From positions 806,001 to 870,000 of the forward strand of contig JAVHKY010000043.1 of the NCBI GenBank assembly GCA_035079385.1: a stretch of 64,000 nt of DNA. The letters run 5' to 3'. Below, piece by piece: positions 1-14,400 of the stretch. The notes under the pieces were generated by a model. The model had not been told where the DNA came from. It ran no database searches and was given only the letters and a program-made list of their open reading frames with translations. Source of the stretch: Aspidiotus rigidus (lineage: Eukaryota > Arthropoda > Insecta > Hemiptera > Diaspididae). How positions within the stretch are numbered: the stretch's first letter is position 1; every line of letters starts with the position of its first letter. The translations under genes were made by a program, and so were the position numbers.

Positions 1-5
1 GTCCG

Positions 6-8
<3 letters not shown>

Positions 9-56
<48 letters not shown>
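9..56. repeat. (AT)n microsatellite
   Basis: An uninterrupted AT dinucleotide run is followed by a T run. It is a simple repeat at the window edge. Confidence 0.95.
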
Positions 57-59
<3 letters not shown>

Positions 60-1650
60 TTTTGGTGGGGACGAGAGTCCAATATTGCTGACAAAGTTGA
101 AATCTACGGTATCATGATTAAAATAAAAACGCGCAAGTTGGTTCGAAAAGGAACTGCATTATCAAATTATTCATTAGAAATAATTTGTGTAACTTGTCCA
201 TATTCCAGTCGTTTTACCATCGTGCTGCAATTTTTTTCAAAATAGAAGAAAACTTTATCGTAGTTGACGATAAGTCGTCTTCATTAATCTATTACAGACT
301 TTTCTTCTTGGAAAAGTGAGGTATTATATAGCCGTCCTTCAGCAGAAAGATTAGCTGTCCAGATGAATAGGCCTGATTTTGTCAGATTTGTGCGTATTAA
401 ATTTTATTTTATTTAATTTCTTACTTCTTTTATTTTCTTTATCGGCTATAAGAATCAGCCGCTTAATATTATCCAATAGACCTTGAACAAACGTGATTCT
501 AATAAGCGGCTTTTACTGTATTACAAGCATAACTGACTTTTTCAACTTTTTGTTCTCCATTTTCTTGTATTTTATTTAGGTATTTATCGTAATATAAATT
601 GTTATTCTTTTCTTTGTAGAAAATTAAAATTAGAATACAACCATAAAACTTGCTTACCCTTTTTGGCCTTCTTCATTCATTCTCATAAATATCTAATGTA
701 TGCACCCAAGTTACTCGTAATATTGAGGTTCAAGTGGCAGCCAGTATCATAAGAATACCTCTAGCGCCACTGTTTGAGTTGATGAATAGGCGTCGATGTA
801 CGATTATTTTTGTAAACTACATAGGTATATCATTCGAGTTTACTTTGTACTTCAAATATTATACACGTTTAATTCGCCGAACGTACGAGTTTTTTTTTTC
901 TCTCAATGAAAATGAGTATCAATAATCCTTGTCGGAAAATTTAGTTTTATAATTCGTATTATTTGGAAGGAAGGAAGGAAGGAGAAGAGGAGAAACAGGA
1001 ACAACTCAAATTTGGGCCATTGTTATTTTTGCTACGTCTTCGAATGTCTCGAATTATTAAAAGTTACAGTATCTCGTTCATATACTCGTAGTTTTGTTGT
1101 GTCGTAACTTTTTTTTTGCTCAGGATGGGCTACTCATTGCTTCATGTGTACCTATACCTAAGTACTTGAAAAATATCGCAACTACACGATATTACCTGGT
1201 TTTCAAAGTATTTGTATTGTACCTACGTGAAAATTAGGTCACACTACGTAGTTATTGACTACTTACAGTAGGCCTACTACTCGTACTCGTACATTCCATT
1301 CATCTATATGGTGACCGTGATGCTTCGTAGAAGGTACTACAGTAATAACCGTTTAGGTACTAACAAGCGTACTTGTATTCTACAATTGCATTGTATAGGT
1401 ACTAAACTTTTTATTCCGATATCTTAGTAAGTGGGTTTGTACTAGGTGATACGCGACATAATAATATCACTCGTGTATAATATAGCTGTACAATTGGTAT
1501 AGGTACCTAGATACGGTTGATGATAATACCAATAAAAAAATGGAAAATAAATTAAAATATTGCCCGTTCTATACGATCACGACTAAAAAAACTGAAAATG
1601 ATGAAAAACTAAATGAAAATAATTGTATGTTTTTTTTTTTATTGTTCCAG
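57..1650. other. Non-coding sequence upstream of the first readable exon
   Basis: AT-rich sequence with no convincing exon. It probably belongs to an intron of the RhoGEF gene, because the first readable exon begins in mid-protein behind a T-rich tract and an AG acceptor at 1649-1650. A short copy of the dispersed 'AAAAGTGAGGTATTATATAG' repeat lies near 312-340. The GGAA-rich stretch near 967-985 is simple sequence. Confidence 0.6.
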
Positions 1651-4600
1651 AGAAACTTGGATAAAGCAGGCGATCTGCTTGAAGAAGCGGGTCAGTGTAG
1701 CGGCGGAGCCAGCCTCAAGGATTTGGCCAAGTCTTTGAAAACTCACTTGCGTGGCTTCAGCGACCGTTTAGAGGATACTCGCGAAAGGCTGGAAGATACG
1801 TCACGATGTTTTTTTTTATTAGACAGGGTATGCCTATGAGCGCGAATACGGCGCTATGTATTAATATTGATTTTACATCACTTTAGTGCACGTGGTCGTC
1901 GCGTCGCGGCGGCGGTGGTGGCGGCGGTACTTCTATCGACTTTACGTAAGTCCTTACATTGTCAGCTCGAACTCTCGTTCGACCTGGAGCTTGGCTTCCA
2001 TTGAAGCGAAACTTTTGTCAATCTCAATAAATTTTTCGACAACCATCGATCCTCTTATAAAACTACAACGATAAAGAAATTGTAGCTTCTAGGTATGATC
2101 GAATTTCATTTTAAATTCTAGAAACATAGAAACCAGAAAAATTCGGGCTATTCAGCCGAAACTTGCCCGTGTTGATTACGGAGTAAAAATCAAAGTGAAA
2201 TAATTCACAAACTATCAAAATTATTCGTTCGCTCCTGAAATCACCAATCGAATGCCACAAATTTAAAAGCTTTTTTCAAACTTCTCGGCTGCTTTTGCAA
2301 GTGCTTTCTCAACTGCATTAGCAATAATTGAAGCTAGTTCTATTGCTGAAAAAGTTGCATTAGAGGAAAAACTGTTAATTTGATTTAAATCAAAATTGAT
2401 CATACCTTCATCATCTTTCAATTTATCATTCTCATAATCTTTTTCTGATAATTTGTCAGAACCATTTGGCTCCTTGTTATTTCTCTCTTCATCACCATTG
2501 AGAGAGTTGTTATCTTAGTCGTCAAATTCTTTATCTTTCATCTCATTGTTGTTGGAATCATTCTTCTCACTTGTTTCCAAATTTTGACATTTTTTCTTCA
2601 GGATAGACTTGAAACCATGTTTTGAAGATTTTCCGTCTTTCATTTTTGTGTAGTTGCATCCGAAATAGTATATTTCATGCCAAGGAGCGAAAGCGACGCT
2701 TTGAATGACGAGTTGGGTACGTTGCAAAGCGAAGCAAGCCGAACGAGTCATTCGAAGTCGCTCGCTCCTTGTCTTGGAAGATATTTTTTATAACGAATAC
2801 TGCGAAGAGTGCGCTTTTGGCGTGCTGATTTTAGAAGCGAAAACGCCGTCGTCGTCGTGATAACTAGATTAGATTTATGAATAAATAAAAACATATAATT
2901 TTGTTCATTACGTTATCTTCTTTATTCCTAATTTCATTCTTTTTTTATTACAAGCTGTTATTATACTCGACAAACTTTAATTAGGAACTGTGATGTTCGT
3001 ACGTTCATTCTTTATCATTGATCATTCTGTAGTGATAACAGTGCAACATTTATTCAAAGTTACAACAGGACAGGAAAGTAAGTGGAGAGGACAGAAAAGT
3101 AGCGTTATCACATTTTCAGACACTATAGCTAATAGCTAAAGCGAGCGCAAACAGACGTTTTCGCTTCTAAAATCAGTATGCCAAAAGCGCACTTTCGCAG
3201 TGTGAGTTATGAAAAAAACTTTAATTCGTACCTATAGATTCCACGATGAAGAAATGGAGCCAAAGACATCTGACTTTCATCCTTCGTCACGGCTTCAAAA
3301 GATAAGAGTTTTTTACCGACTTTTCTATCTAGAAAAGTGAGCTTTACACCCGTAGCAAGCTGAACAGAGGGCGGGTGTAATGAACGTTTTCGACGTTTTA
3401 GAGGTCCTAGATCACAACTAACATAAAAAAATTTCAGGTCCGCGGAACTCCTCCGCAACTATCCAATGGATCTTTTAGTCAGTTAGCCATATTGTAGTAT
3501 TATATCTGAAGATGTGCACCTGCAATTTTCAATTTTTTCAAGGACTGGATGAGTAGTTCTCGAGAAATTTTCAATTTTTTGCGAAATTTTTGAGTATTTC
3601 GAGTATTTTTTTGTCCACGCAACTCCTCCGAACTACCCGATGGATTTTTTTGTAACTTGGCCATATTGTAGTATTATATCTGAAGATGTGCACCTGCAAT
3701 TTTTTAAAGGATCGGATGAGTAGTTTTTGAGAAATTTTCATTTTTTTGAAAAATTTCTCATTATTTTTTGAGTAGCCGCTTACAAATGGCTGCGAGTAGC
3801 TGCTTACGTTACAAGAAGCGGATTTTCCTATCCTTTTACCACTTTTGTTATCAGTACATATATTGTGATGAAAAACCAGCCTTTTTATTTATCATTCAAC
3901 AGGTTCATTCTTGGTTCATTCTTCACCAAGGGTTCATTGAATTTTATTTTCGATGATATTTCATTCAAATTTAGTACCTTCCCACAGCCCCTAGAGCCTT
4001 GAATTTTGTTTTGTCGAATTTTATTTGTTTTGTTAAATTTGTTTTTGAACGGATAGGTAGTGGCAATGGCGGGTTGTTCATCTTTTCCTTATTATTAGTC
4101 ATACTCGATAGTGAAAACCTTGAGTTTGAATGATTAAGTACCGGTACAGTTTTTTAATCTTCATCAAGTGTGCTGATGCGAGACTACCTTGGTGACTTCA
4201 TTCTTAATTAATTATTGATTTATACGTCATTTTTTCATGTATGTTTACATAATTGATAGTGGTTCATAGTTGATTTGAGGTGTCTCAGGAGATGGAAAGA
4301 TTATTTTCAATTTGGACTGGCTTTTTTGAAGTTAGACTAACGAGTAAACCAGGCTGGGGTGCGATATATTATTTTTACCGACTTTTCTAGCTAGAAAAGT
4401 GAGGTATTTTGTTGATACGTTTGGAAATGTTGGAGCGTGACGAGGGAAGAAATGAGGTGTTGACTGGTGGGTGATTGGTTGCTTCTTAGGCTTCGACATT
4501 GATTTTTCTAGTTTTTCGGGATCTTCTTATTGTAGCTGGATTCCCAGATGAAGAATCTTGGGATGGAGTTTGCATAGAAAATGGTGATGATAGCGTGAAT

Positions 4601-5393
4601 ACAATTTATGAGTGCACGAGAGGAATAGCAGCTGGAGGTAGCTTTCAAGAGATGCCAGGAATCGGAAGTGATAAAGAATTGAACCACTCAGACTAATACA
4701 GTATACTAGACTAATACTAGGCTAAGAATAACGTATAGGAAAAAGTGATTGTAAAGCTCTTTTTTTCACCGACTTTTCTAGCTCGAAAAGTGAGGTATCA
4801 CATCTGTAGCAAGATTGACAGGAAGAAGAAGCAGTCAACTTTCTCGATGCTTTGGAGGTCCTATATTACTTTCAGCATGAAAAAAATCAGGTTTCTTTAT
4901 ATAGGCCTATATTTACGCTTAAAGAGATTTTGTCCGCGGATCTCCTCCAAAACTACTGGATGGATTTTTTCGAGACTTAGATAAGTTATAGTCTCAATCT
5001 GAAGATGGGCACCAACAATTTTTTCGACGAATAATTGATAGTAATTCCTCAGCGCGTTTCCAATCGAGTTAATACGATTCTGTAGGTTACGGTTAATCAT
5101 ATTGGGAGTTATCGAAATATCAATTTGCAAAGATCGCCGAAACAACTGTTTTTGTCTCGTAGCAGTTTGGGCGGGGGGAGGGGGGGAGAGGTTTTTCTGG
5201 AGACGTTTCGTAGGTTTTAGATGACTTCTAGCCTAAATTAAAACAAAATTCAGGTTTCCTTATTGGATTATTGGTATTTTTACTCTGTTATCAGTTGATG
5301 TGACGTCATAATGATAGAATTTATGAACTATTTTTTATTGTTCATTCTAGTACAAATATTTGGCATGATTGACAGGTCACTGGTGTTTAATTT

Positions 5394-5478
<85 letters not shown>

Positions 5479-8400
5479 CTCTCTCGATGATTTCCGCATT
5501 GTGAGAAGAAAAGTCGTGTATTACTCACGCGACTGCGTGAGTGTTTTCTTTTCAACTCCCCTTATCGACGATTCAATGAAATTGTTTCCGTACAACCAGA
5601 ATCTAAGTTATTTGTCCAAAAAAACGGCTCTTCTCTGTTATAATAATAATAATAAAAATAATATAATAATAATAATGTTTCGCAGCATTGACAATAGATA
5701 CGGCTAAAGTACAGGGTAAATTATCACAGAGTTCAAAATGTTTCCTCAAAAATCTATTCGCTGCGCTTGTTCGTTCCACGTATCGCTATCGCGTTCATCC
5801 GTGAGTGCGTATGTTGCGTTCTACTCTAGTTACAGTCATGTCTTCATGAAAGTGAAAATTTAATGATAACGCGATGTGCGTTTTTATAGTTTTGGTTCAT
5901 ATTTTTATTTCGTACTAATAATGAGAGACACGTTATACGCTGCTCGAAACCGGTCTATTTAATTTTCTCTCCCCTATGCCTTCCTGTAGTGACATCGCAT
6001 CATCAATTTTTACTTCTCAAAAATCCGTATACACACGCTTTATTCTCTATAATATTATTAAATTATCATGTATGTTCGATTTTTCACATTTCCCGCGTAC
6101 GACCAAAGAATAGGCTTATAATATATACATCGTCATGTTGCAGGCGTACGAATGGGCTCTGGAAGCCATGAAATACATGTCTCGCGTAAAACCAGAAGAT
6201 GTCCAACATCCGGGCCAAAGTATCAAACAGTTACGACATTACTTGATGACGCATCGACCACCGTCTGGAGAGCATTTTTCAGAAATGGTTCAGTTGGCGC
6301 AAAAGTTGAACAACGAAAAGCTGCTAGATCAATGCAAAGTGAGTACTAGTGAACGCGTCGGCATATTTACGGTAGTATGAAGTCCGGTGTCATGTCGCGT
6401 CGCTTTTCATACATTATTCTCCGTTTTCAGGTAGCTCAATGTAGATGTGAAGAAACTTTGGAAAGTATAAGTTCGTTAATCGGCTCGGATCTGCCGAGCT
6501 GGGCAGCGAGCACTCCTCTCGCCGGACGTCGACATTCCTTGCCCACTCATCAGCATTCGGCGACGAACGGTGGCTCGTGTTCCTGTTGGGAACCTGTAGA
6601 GTCTCCACCGTTAGATAATATACCGGAAGAATTATATTGTAGGACGCCTACCCCTTTACAACGCTCCTGTACGTGGCAGTATTCGGCAGAAAATTACGAT
6701 TATGACGACAAATTGAGTTCTTCAGCCGACAATACCACCGAGGGAAGCGAAACCGGTACCAAAAGGTTAGTAGTGCGTGTCAAACTAATTTTTGACAATG
6801 CACAGAGGTTACACCCTCGCGTCGTACGTTAAAGTCTTCGTGTTCTCCCCTGGTTACAAACCGCAGCTGCAGTAGCCTATACTACGTATTACATTTATGA
6901 TAGAGAAACACTTAGGCTTTGCCCGCACTCCTTAAAAAGACAAAAAATTTTATTTCGACGTTTCGGTTACTTCGTGACCATTATCAAGAGAGTGAGTTTT
7001 ATTTTGTACTCTCTTGATAATGGTTACGAAGTAACCGAAACGTCGAAATAAAATTTTTTGTCTTTTCAAGGAGTGCGGGCAAAGCCTAAGTGTTTCTCTA
7101 TCATCTTAATATCCTTGCACGAACAAAATTTCTTTCTTCAAGTATTACATTTATGGTTGTACGTAGTGAGGTCAATGTTCTTTAAGAAAACGTACACATA
7201 CATTAACGTAGACTCTGATACTTCGATTACGCTACGTATATAATATAGGTACCTCCCTAGGGTTTCCGGACAATTCATCCCCCTCAATTCATCGCGCTCA
7301 TTTCATCCCATCAGATTCAAATTCTTCCCGGGCCAAATTAATCCCGGACGAATTCATCGCCGTCATTCATCGCCGTCAAACAATTCGTACCAGTACGCAG
7401 GAAACATTGTGTCTTGTACATTCATGCATGAAAACGAAAGATAAGGTGGTCCTTCGCTAGATAACAGTTGTCGTACATTAATATTTGGATCAAATAAAGC
7501 ATTAGTTCGACTTGCTGCTTCCCGCCATTGGTTCGTTGACGGGACCTTCAAAACGGTACCCTCCTTCTTTACTCAATTGTTCGCAGTGCACTTTCTACGT
7601 TGGGAAAACGTTTTTCCGGCTTTATATGTTCTCATGACGAACCGAACCGAATGCTCCTACCGTCGCGTAATTGAGGAGGTAAAAGGTATGAGACACCTCA
7701 ATCCAGAGTCAGTAATGATGGACTTTGAAAAAGCGGCTATGAATGCTTTCACGAACAAATTTCCAAATATCCAAATTCGAGGTTGCTTTTTTCATCTATC
7801 AGATTGTGTATGGCGAAAAGTCCAACATTTCGGTTTGCAAATAAGATACGGAGAAGACGAGGAATTTTCAATAGCAGTTCGTCTTCTACCTAGACGTTGT
7901 CGAAGCATACGATCTGATACGCGAATCTCCATATTATACCGACAACAGTGACGATTTGGATCGGCTTGCCGATTACTTCTTGGATACATGGTTAGGTTAG
8001 GCGGGATGAATTGAGGGGGATGAACTGAGCGGGATGAATCCGTAATGGGGACGAAATTTATCTGGGGATGAGCCCCTCGCGATGAATTGTGCGGGATGAA
8101 TTGTCATAGAATCCCTAGGTACCTAGTAGCTTGAAATGCGTTAAACGTGTATATATAGGAAAGTAATTTTGCTTTTTTTACTGGGTCGAAATGGCGACGT
8201 GTCCACTACGTGGTCATCATACAGTGAAAGTCGTGAAAATATATTATACTAAAAAAGTAAAATCGATCGTAGGTTGTGAAAATCATAAAATTTTAACCAC
8301 TTTCTGTTCTCGACGCGACGCGACGATAAGATTTCTTTTCTTCATCTCATTAGTTATGATAAGACAATATTCTATTGGTTGTAATTTTTTGAAAGCGAGC

Positions 8401-11400
8401 CTTTTTCACTACGAAAGAGTAAAAAATATGAAAATATCGCTGTTTTACTATGCTCCGTAACATTCAGATTCGAAAAATGATGACAAAAAACTTACTGATT
8501 TAGGAATTATAGTAAAAGAATTGGGATTTGAAAAAATTCAACTTCTCGAGGTTACTGATTACATATCTGCGTGAAAAAACTTTCAATGTTTAAATACGAA
8601 TACGCAGAGCATAATTATATCAAGAATGAAAATTCGAAATACATCCTACTTACAAATAACGCCATCCTTTTCTGTTTGATATGTTATCAATGAACATTAC
8701 AAACAACACCTGTCTATTATTAAGAATGGCGTTATTTATTTGTAGATTTAGTATACCTACCGACGGATAAAACGTTATTTGTAGGTACAAGGTGTACCTC
8801 TATTTGCAAATTTGATTATCCAGTTAGAGCACTAGTGACGATATCTAGAATACCTACACTAAAAGGAGAAAAGAGGTTATACGTGTAAAATCAACTGAAT
8901 ATTGTTTTATACAGGAAAATGTGGAGAATGAAAGTTGTAGCAGTCGTAATTATTTTTGAGATTAATTCAACTTCAGATATTTTGCAGAATTTCTTAAATA
9001 TTTGTGTCAATAGCTCATTCATAAGATGAAATGGAAATAAGAACTCGTTTAATTTATGCTTTTACAGTAGTGGCGAAGATGCTGATGAATCAAACGATAG
9101 TACTGGGGCAAAACCGATTCCACCGGTACCAGTAAATAGTCATTTACACCGAAATGATTCCCTGCATTTGAATACAAACTGTGGACCTCAGACTCTTAAG
9201 AAACAAAAGTGAGTAGTTGTACGTCGTATGTAGTTATTGATGAAATTATTCATACTTTGAAGTGATTGAATCGTGAGTTTTGATAAAAAGCTCTTTATCC
9301 GATCGTTTCTATTATATTGTCACAAAGATCATTTTTATCGTCTATAAAATTTTCAGTGTTTTTACGAAAGCTACTGATATGGCTCGCATCTTTGCTTCAA
9401 TTAAAACTTGAATGTGTGTGGGAAACAAAATTTATTTATTTTTATTTATTATTTTACATTTGCTTATTTTTTGAGGTGGTGCCGACAACAGTCCTTGGAC
9501 CAATTACCGCCGACACCACCTTTACAAAGTGATTTCATAAACCTAGGACATAACATCTTAATATTTACACTTACATTCACTCATTCATTCATTTGTATTT
9601 TCAGTCTTCACTCCCACAATCTATAGCCACACATACACACACACACACATATCATATGCATACATCTATTGAAAATCACGGGGGGGGGGGAAGAGAGGAG
9701 GAGTCCATGACAGGCCATGCATCAGCTAACAAAGTACTCACGAATGCTCATGGGGGCCATTCGTCAGACAGCCGCACTACAACGTATTATATCCCTAGAA
9801 ATCTGCTTAAATTCTCGTCTGGAGTGAAAGAAAATGTCCACATTCATATTTGTATTTGAAACATCGCCGCCCTCCTCCATTTCATTGTACGCGCCACAGG
9901 CTCTGAATATAGTAGGATTTTTTCTAATTTTTTGCTTGAGAAAACAACGACGATTTCGTCTATCAGCGGTGCATGGTCTAAGTTAAGGTCTTGGGAAATT
10001 TTTTAGCCTCAATTTCTGTGGATGAAGAACTTGTAAAAACTACAAACTCGAATCATGACGTTTTTAGGCAAGTTGAAGACAATTTTCTCTCTAATACCTA
10101 CGAAGGAAGAACTTGAAACAAATATGTCGGTCATTTTAAATTATATACATACTCGTACAATCATACTGAATATATCTCTACTTATTTATACCAGGTGCTC
10201 TCCTCAGATCAATGTATTCTGTCGCATCTCTCTTACAGTGCACTCCCAGTATCCTTGCTGCATTCTTTCTAAATTCAGTCAGTGACTTACATTTTCTCCT
10301 TTCTTTACCACTAAAGGGGGTTCCTCAGTCTCACTTGCTTCAATAATTCTGTATCTGTAAGTACACACTTTTCTACGTGCTAAATTAGGATTACCGACTG
10401 GCTTATTATATAATTTCTCATAATATCTCGTTTAAACTTTTGTGGTAAATTTTTATCTTCCTATAATGGCAGGTGCGAATTTACGGGTACTTTTTGGGAG
10501 GAGGGGGGGGGGGGAAGTATTCCACTGTTCGAATATACTTTCCCTCGCTCCGCTTACAATGAGGTTTTCTTTCAAAAAGTTTCTTCCTTCATTCAGTTTG
10601 TGTATGCACTGGTATTCGAACCCAACAGCGCTAGCTTCGCTGATAACGCAACCGGGTGCATAATAGACATTGCGGGTATTGAGGTGAGCGGGCAGTAACC
10701 GTTTTCATAAAATTTCAATGTATTTCAAAACTGATAATTCCATTTGAAAGGAAATTTTATGATCAACAAATTTAGTTCTGTTAGTTTTTTCAAAATATTG
10801 CTTGTTTCCAAAGATATTTCAAATTTAAATTACATTGAGACAAATAGAATTTTCTCCTTTATCCCGGTTCCATTTTCGCGACTACAGCGAACCTAGCGGT
10901 TGTAGGGCCCGAATTATAAAAGTTATTGTTTTGTTTGATTTTGAGTAGCCTCCTGATTTGAACTTAATTTTTCTCGGTATACGTTATGTGTCTCTCTTCA
11001 TATTTTATGATCAAAAGCAAATAGTTTACTATCGAAACCTGACCAATACATAATTACCATCTCTCGCCACGATATATTCCAACCACCAATGATACACGTA
11101 TATGACCGATTTTAATTTTTATTTCTCTGTTACTTGGGTCTTTGTCTTTTACAAGTCGTTGTAAAAGATATTTATGGTCATTTTAAAATTTTATCATCAT
11201 AAACTTTACATAATATTATATGCAAGTCAACTGTTGGTACGTTTTTAATAAACTCGATTTCACTTATCTACTTTTATAGTATATCCTAGTGGTAAGCTCG
11301 GAAACAATCATAATTACTAAAGACATGGCGGGCTCATCACTGCTCATGCCGTTGCATAAATGCAATATCCAAAAATTTGTGTATCTGTTTTTCATTTTGA

Positions 11401-14400
11401 TTAATTCTCTGAACTTCAAGAATAATAATTGGGAGATAATTGAAATAAAGTAAAATAAAATAAAAGCCAAGAGATTGAAGATTGAATTATAAACAAAAAT
11501 GGGACGTGATAAAATAAAAGATCTTATTTGTCTATTTTACTGTTACAGGACTGCTAAATTAATTATGAGAGAAATGTTACAGACTGAACGAGATTATGTA
11601 AAAGCTCTAGAATATGTCATAGAGGTAAGCGATTTTTTTCTTTTTTTTTTAATTCCCCTTTTTAATCTTATCCATAACTGTAACCAAGTAGAGCTTTTAA
11701 TATATTCTCGTTGCTAACGAAGTATGTGTACAAAAATTTTGCGCTTACTAAAAGACAATAGGCCTAATAAATTTCCTTCATGATAGTACAAATTACCAAA
11801 AATTCCAAAGTTGATATAAAATCACTTTTCTGTAAATAGGTATTATGAATATTACATGTTTATGCTCTTAACTATTGCGGTCGCCCGGCAAGCGAAAGGT
11901 CTCGGGTTAGGATCCCGACGAGGTGACCAAATTTTTCGCTTGTATTTTCATCTACTAACTACCCCCCTCCTAATAATTCCAAACGTTTCCGTAGGGGGTG
12001 ACTATTTTTTTTAATGTAACCAATTTACGTGCATACTTACATAATTATACCTACAATTTAAAAAGAATACTTTCGACGTATTTATCAATTAGAATAAAAA
12101 CAAATTTTCGGTTCTGCCGTCGATATAAATAATTTTATCATATGCGAGGTCAGCCGACGTTTCAAAGCGGCACATTAAATTTTTCCTTCAGGGATAGCGG
12201 AACAATTTTCTATTTTAAATGTATTGTACCTACCCACTTGTCAAGGATATTGATTCGCGCGCGCGAGCAAATACTTCGTAAATGTCATTCTTTCGTGATT
12301 TGGAATCAGGTTGCGTAGTTTTTTTTTTACTCAGGATTCACGGATCTTGCATTTTACAGTGCTACATTCCAGAATTAGTGAGAGAAGATATTCCGCAAGC
12401 ATTACGAGGTCAAAGAAATGTAATATTCGGTAATATTGAAAAAATATACGAGTTCCATAATCAAAGCTTTCTGCAAGAGCTTGAGAAATGCGAACACGAT
12501 CCGTTCTTGGTTGGACAGTGTTTCCTAAAATACGTAAGTAGTCAAATATTTACCTAGGTACATGTTTATAATAAGTTGTATCGTCCCTAGGTATTCTGCG
12601 AAATATAAAGTAAACTCGTCAGTTACCTTCGTATCTCTTTCTGTTTTTTTTTGTAGGAAAAAAAATTTTACCTGTACGCTCTATATAATAAGAATAAACC
12701 TAAGTCAGATTCTCTGATGGCCGAGTACGGGTCTTCGTTTTTCAAGGTAAGTCTCATGTCTCTTTACATCTAAATAAATTCGTGAGAGCTTGGCTCGCGA
12801 ATGCAATTTCCATTGTTTCTTGAAGGGTGAAAATGATACGAACTGCTAACTTTCGGTTTACCGCACTGCAATTTCTACTACTTAATATACTTAATTTTTT
12901 TTCTCCACAATACTCCATGATGCACGATTTTCTACTGCCTCGCCTCGCCGTCAACAAAGTACACAACGCGATAATATTGCAATCGCCACCTACTCTCCTT
13001 CCAAAATTTCCTTCTCGATCTCCGTCTAAGTTATTTGGTATTTCATTAGGTATTATATTTGTTTATTATTATAATTATCATTATTATTTTTCATAGGGAA
13101 AACAATTAGCTTTAGAAGATAAAATGGACTTGGCGAGTTATTTGTTGAAACCGGTTCAACGAATGGGTAAATACGCGTTATTGTTACAACAACTTATGAA
13201 AGTGGCGAAATCTGATATCACAGATTTGCAAGAAGCCGAAGCGATGGTTCGATTCCAGTTGAGACACGGAAACGACCTGCTTGCCATGGATTCATTACGC
13301 GAATGTGATGTAAGTCACATTTTAATCATTTTTTCTTTAGTCGTCCATTCCAACGCAAAGTAAGACTTATGTACTCGTAATATGTGCAATTATAGCATTA
13401 CCACATTTACAAAGTTTTTTCGGACATTATAGAAAAACTTCTTGATGAGACGGAATCTAATAATTGACAAATTTTATTTTATCATTATTTTGAAGGCACT
13501 GTCGTCTACAGAATGAAATAAAATAAAATTTCACCGACGTTTTGATAATACCTAGGTACTATTATCATCATCAGAGCGAAAAGAATATCTACTGGAAACA
13601 GTATCTATAACAAAAGGTGATATATTCGCTCTGATACGACACGTGATTCAAACGCCAAGTAGGTTTACTTCAAAACATTGTAATTCATATAAACCCGAAT
13701 CAAGAAAAAGGGTGCAATTCGGAAATGATAAATAATTTCGGGTTGAGTCTCATCTGTTTCGGTGACACAATCGTTATTGTACGAAGTATATACGAACAAA
13801 TACCCACTTTTATTTTAGACGTGTAGATTATTGTTACCTAAAACTCTTGTTTGTTAACGTGTAGACTTTCTGCTTCAATAGGTAAATCTCAAGGAACAAG
13901 GCCGATTACTGCGTCAAAATGAATTCCTCGTGTGGCAGGGTAAAGGTAAAAAGTGTCTCAGACACGTTTTCCTATTCGAAGAACTTATACTGTTTAGTAA
14001 AGCCAGAAGGTTTCCCGACCGAAAGGTGATTTTCGATGTATTTTATTAAGTAATATTAGAGTTTGATTTATTAAAACGTACATGTTTCATGAAATTTGTT
14101 GATATTTTTTATTGAAAGCGCAGAACCTCGACATTTATATCTACAAAAACAGTATAAAGATGAGCGATTTAGGACTAACAGCCAAAGTCGGAGACAGTAA
14201 TACCAAATTTGAAATTTGGTATCGGAAACGAAAACCTTGCGATACGTTCACGTTACAGTCCATGTCCGAAGATGTGAAAAAAGTGTGGACCGAAGAACTG
14301 TCGAACCTGCTATGGAAGCAAGCCTTAAGGAACAGAGGTGGGTCAAAGGAAACTGAGTATTATTATTTCCTATTTATCTACGAATTTACTAAGCCTTAAT

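Larger units (their letters stand above)
1828..6143. other. Intron 1 of the RhoGEF gene, rich in repeats
   Basis: This 4.3-kb intron holds an unrelated broken reading frame (2263-2751, minus strand), a foldback element near 2786-3218, copies of a dispersed repeat (3305-3535, 4768-5020), a GA microsatellite and AAT triplets near 5641-5674. No extra exon joining the flanking phase-0 exons was found. Confidence 0.7.

Noticed and set aside
5328..5555. Long Ser-Leu repeat reading frame
   Set aside because: It is the translation of the GA microsatellite on the minus strand.
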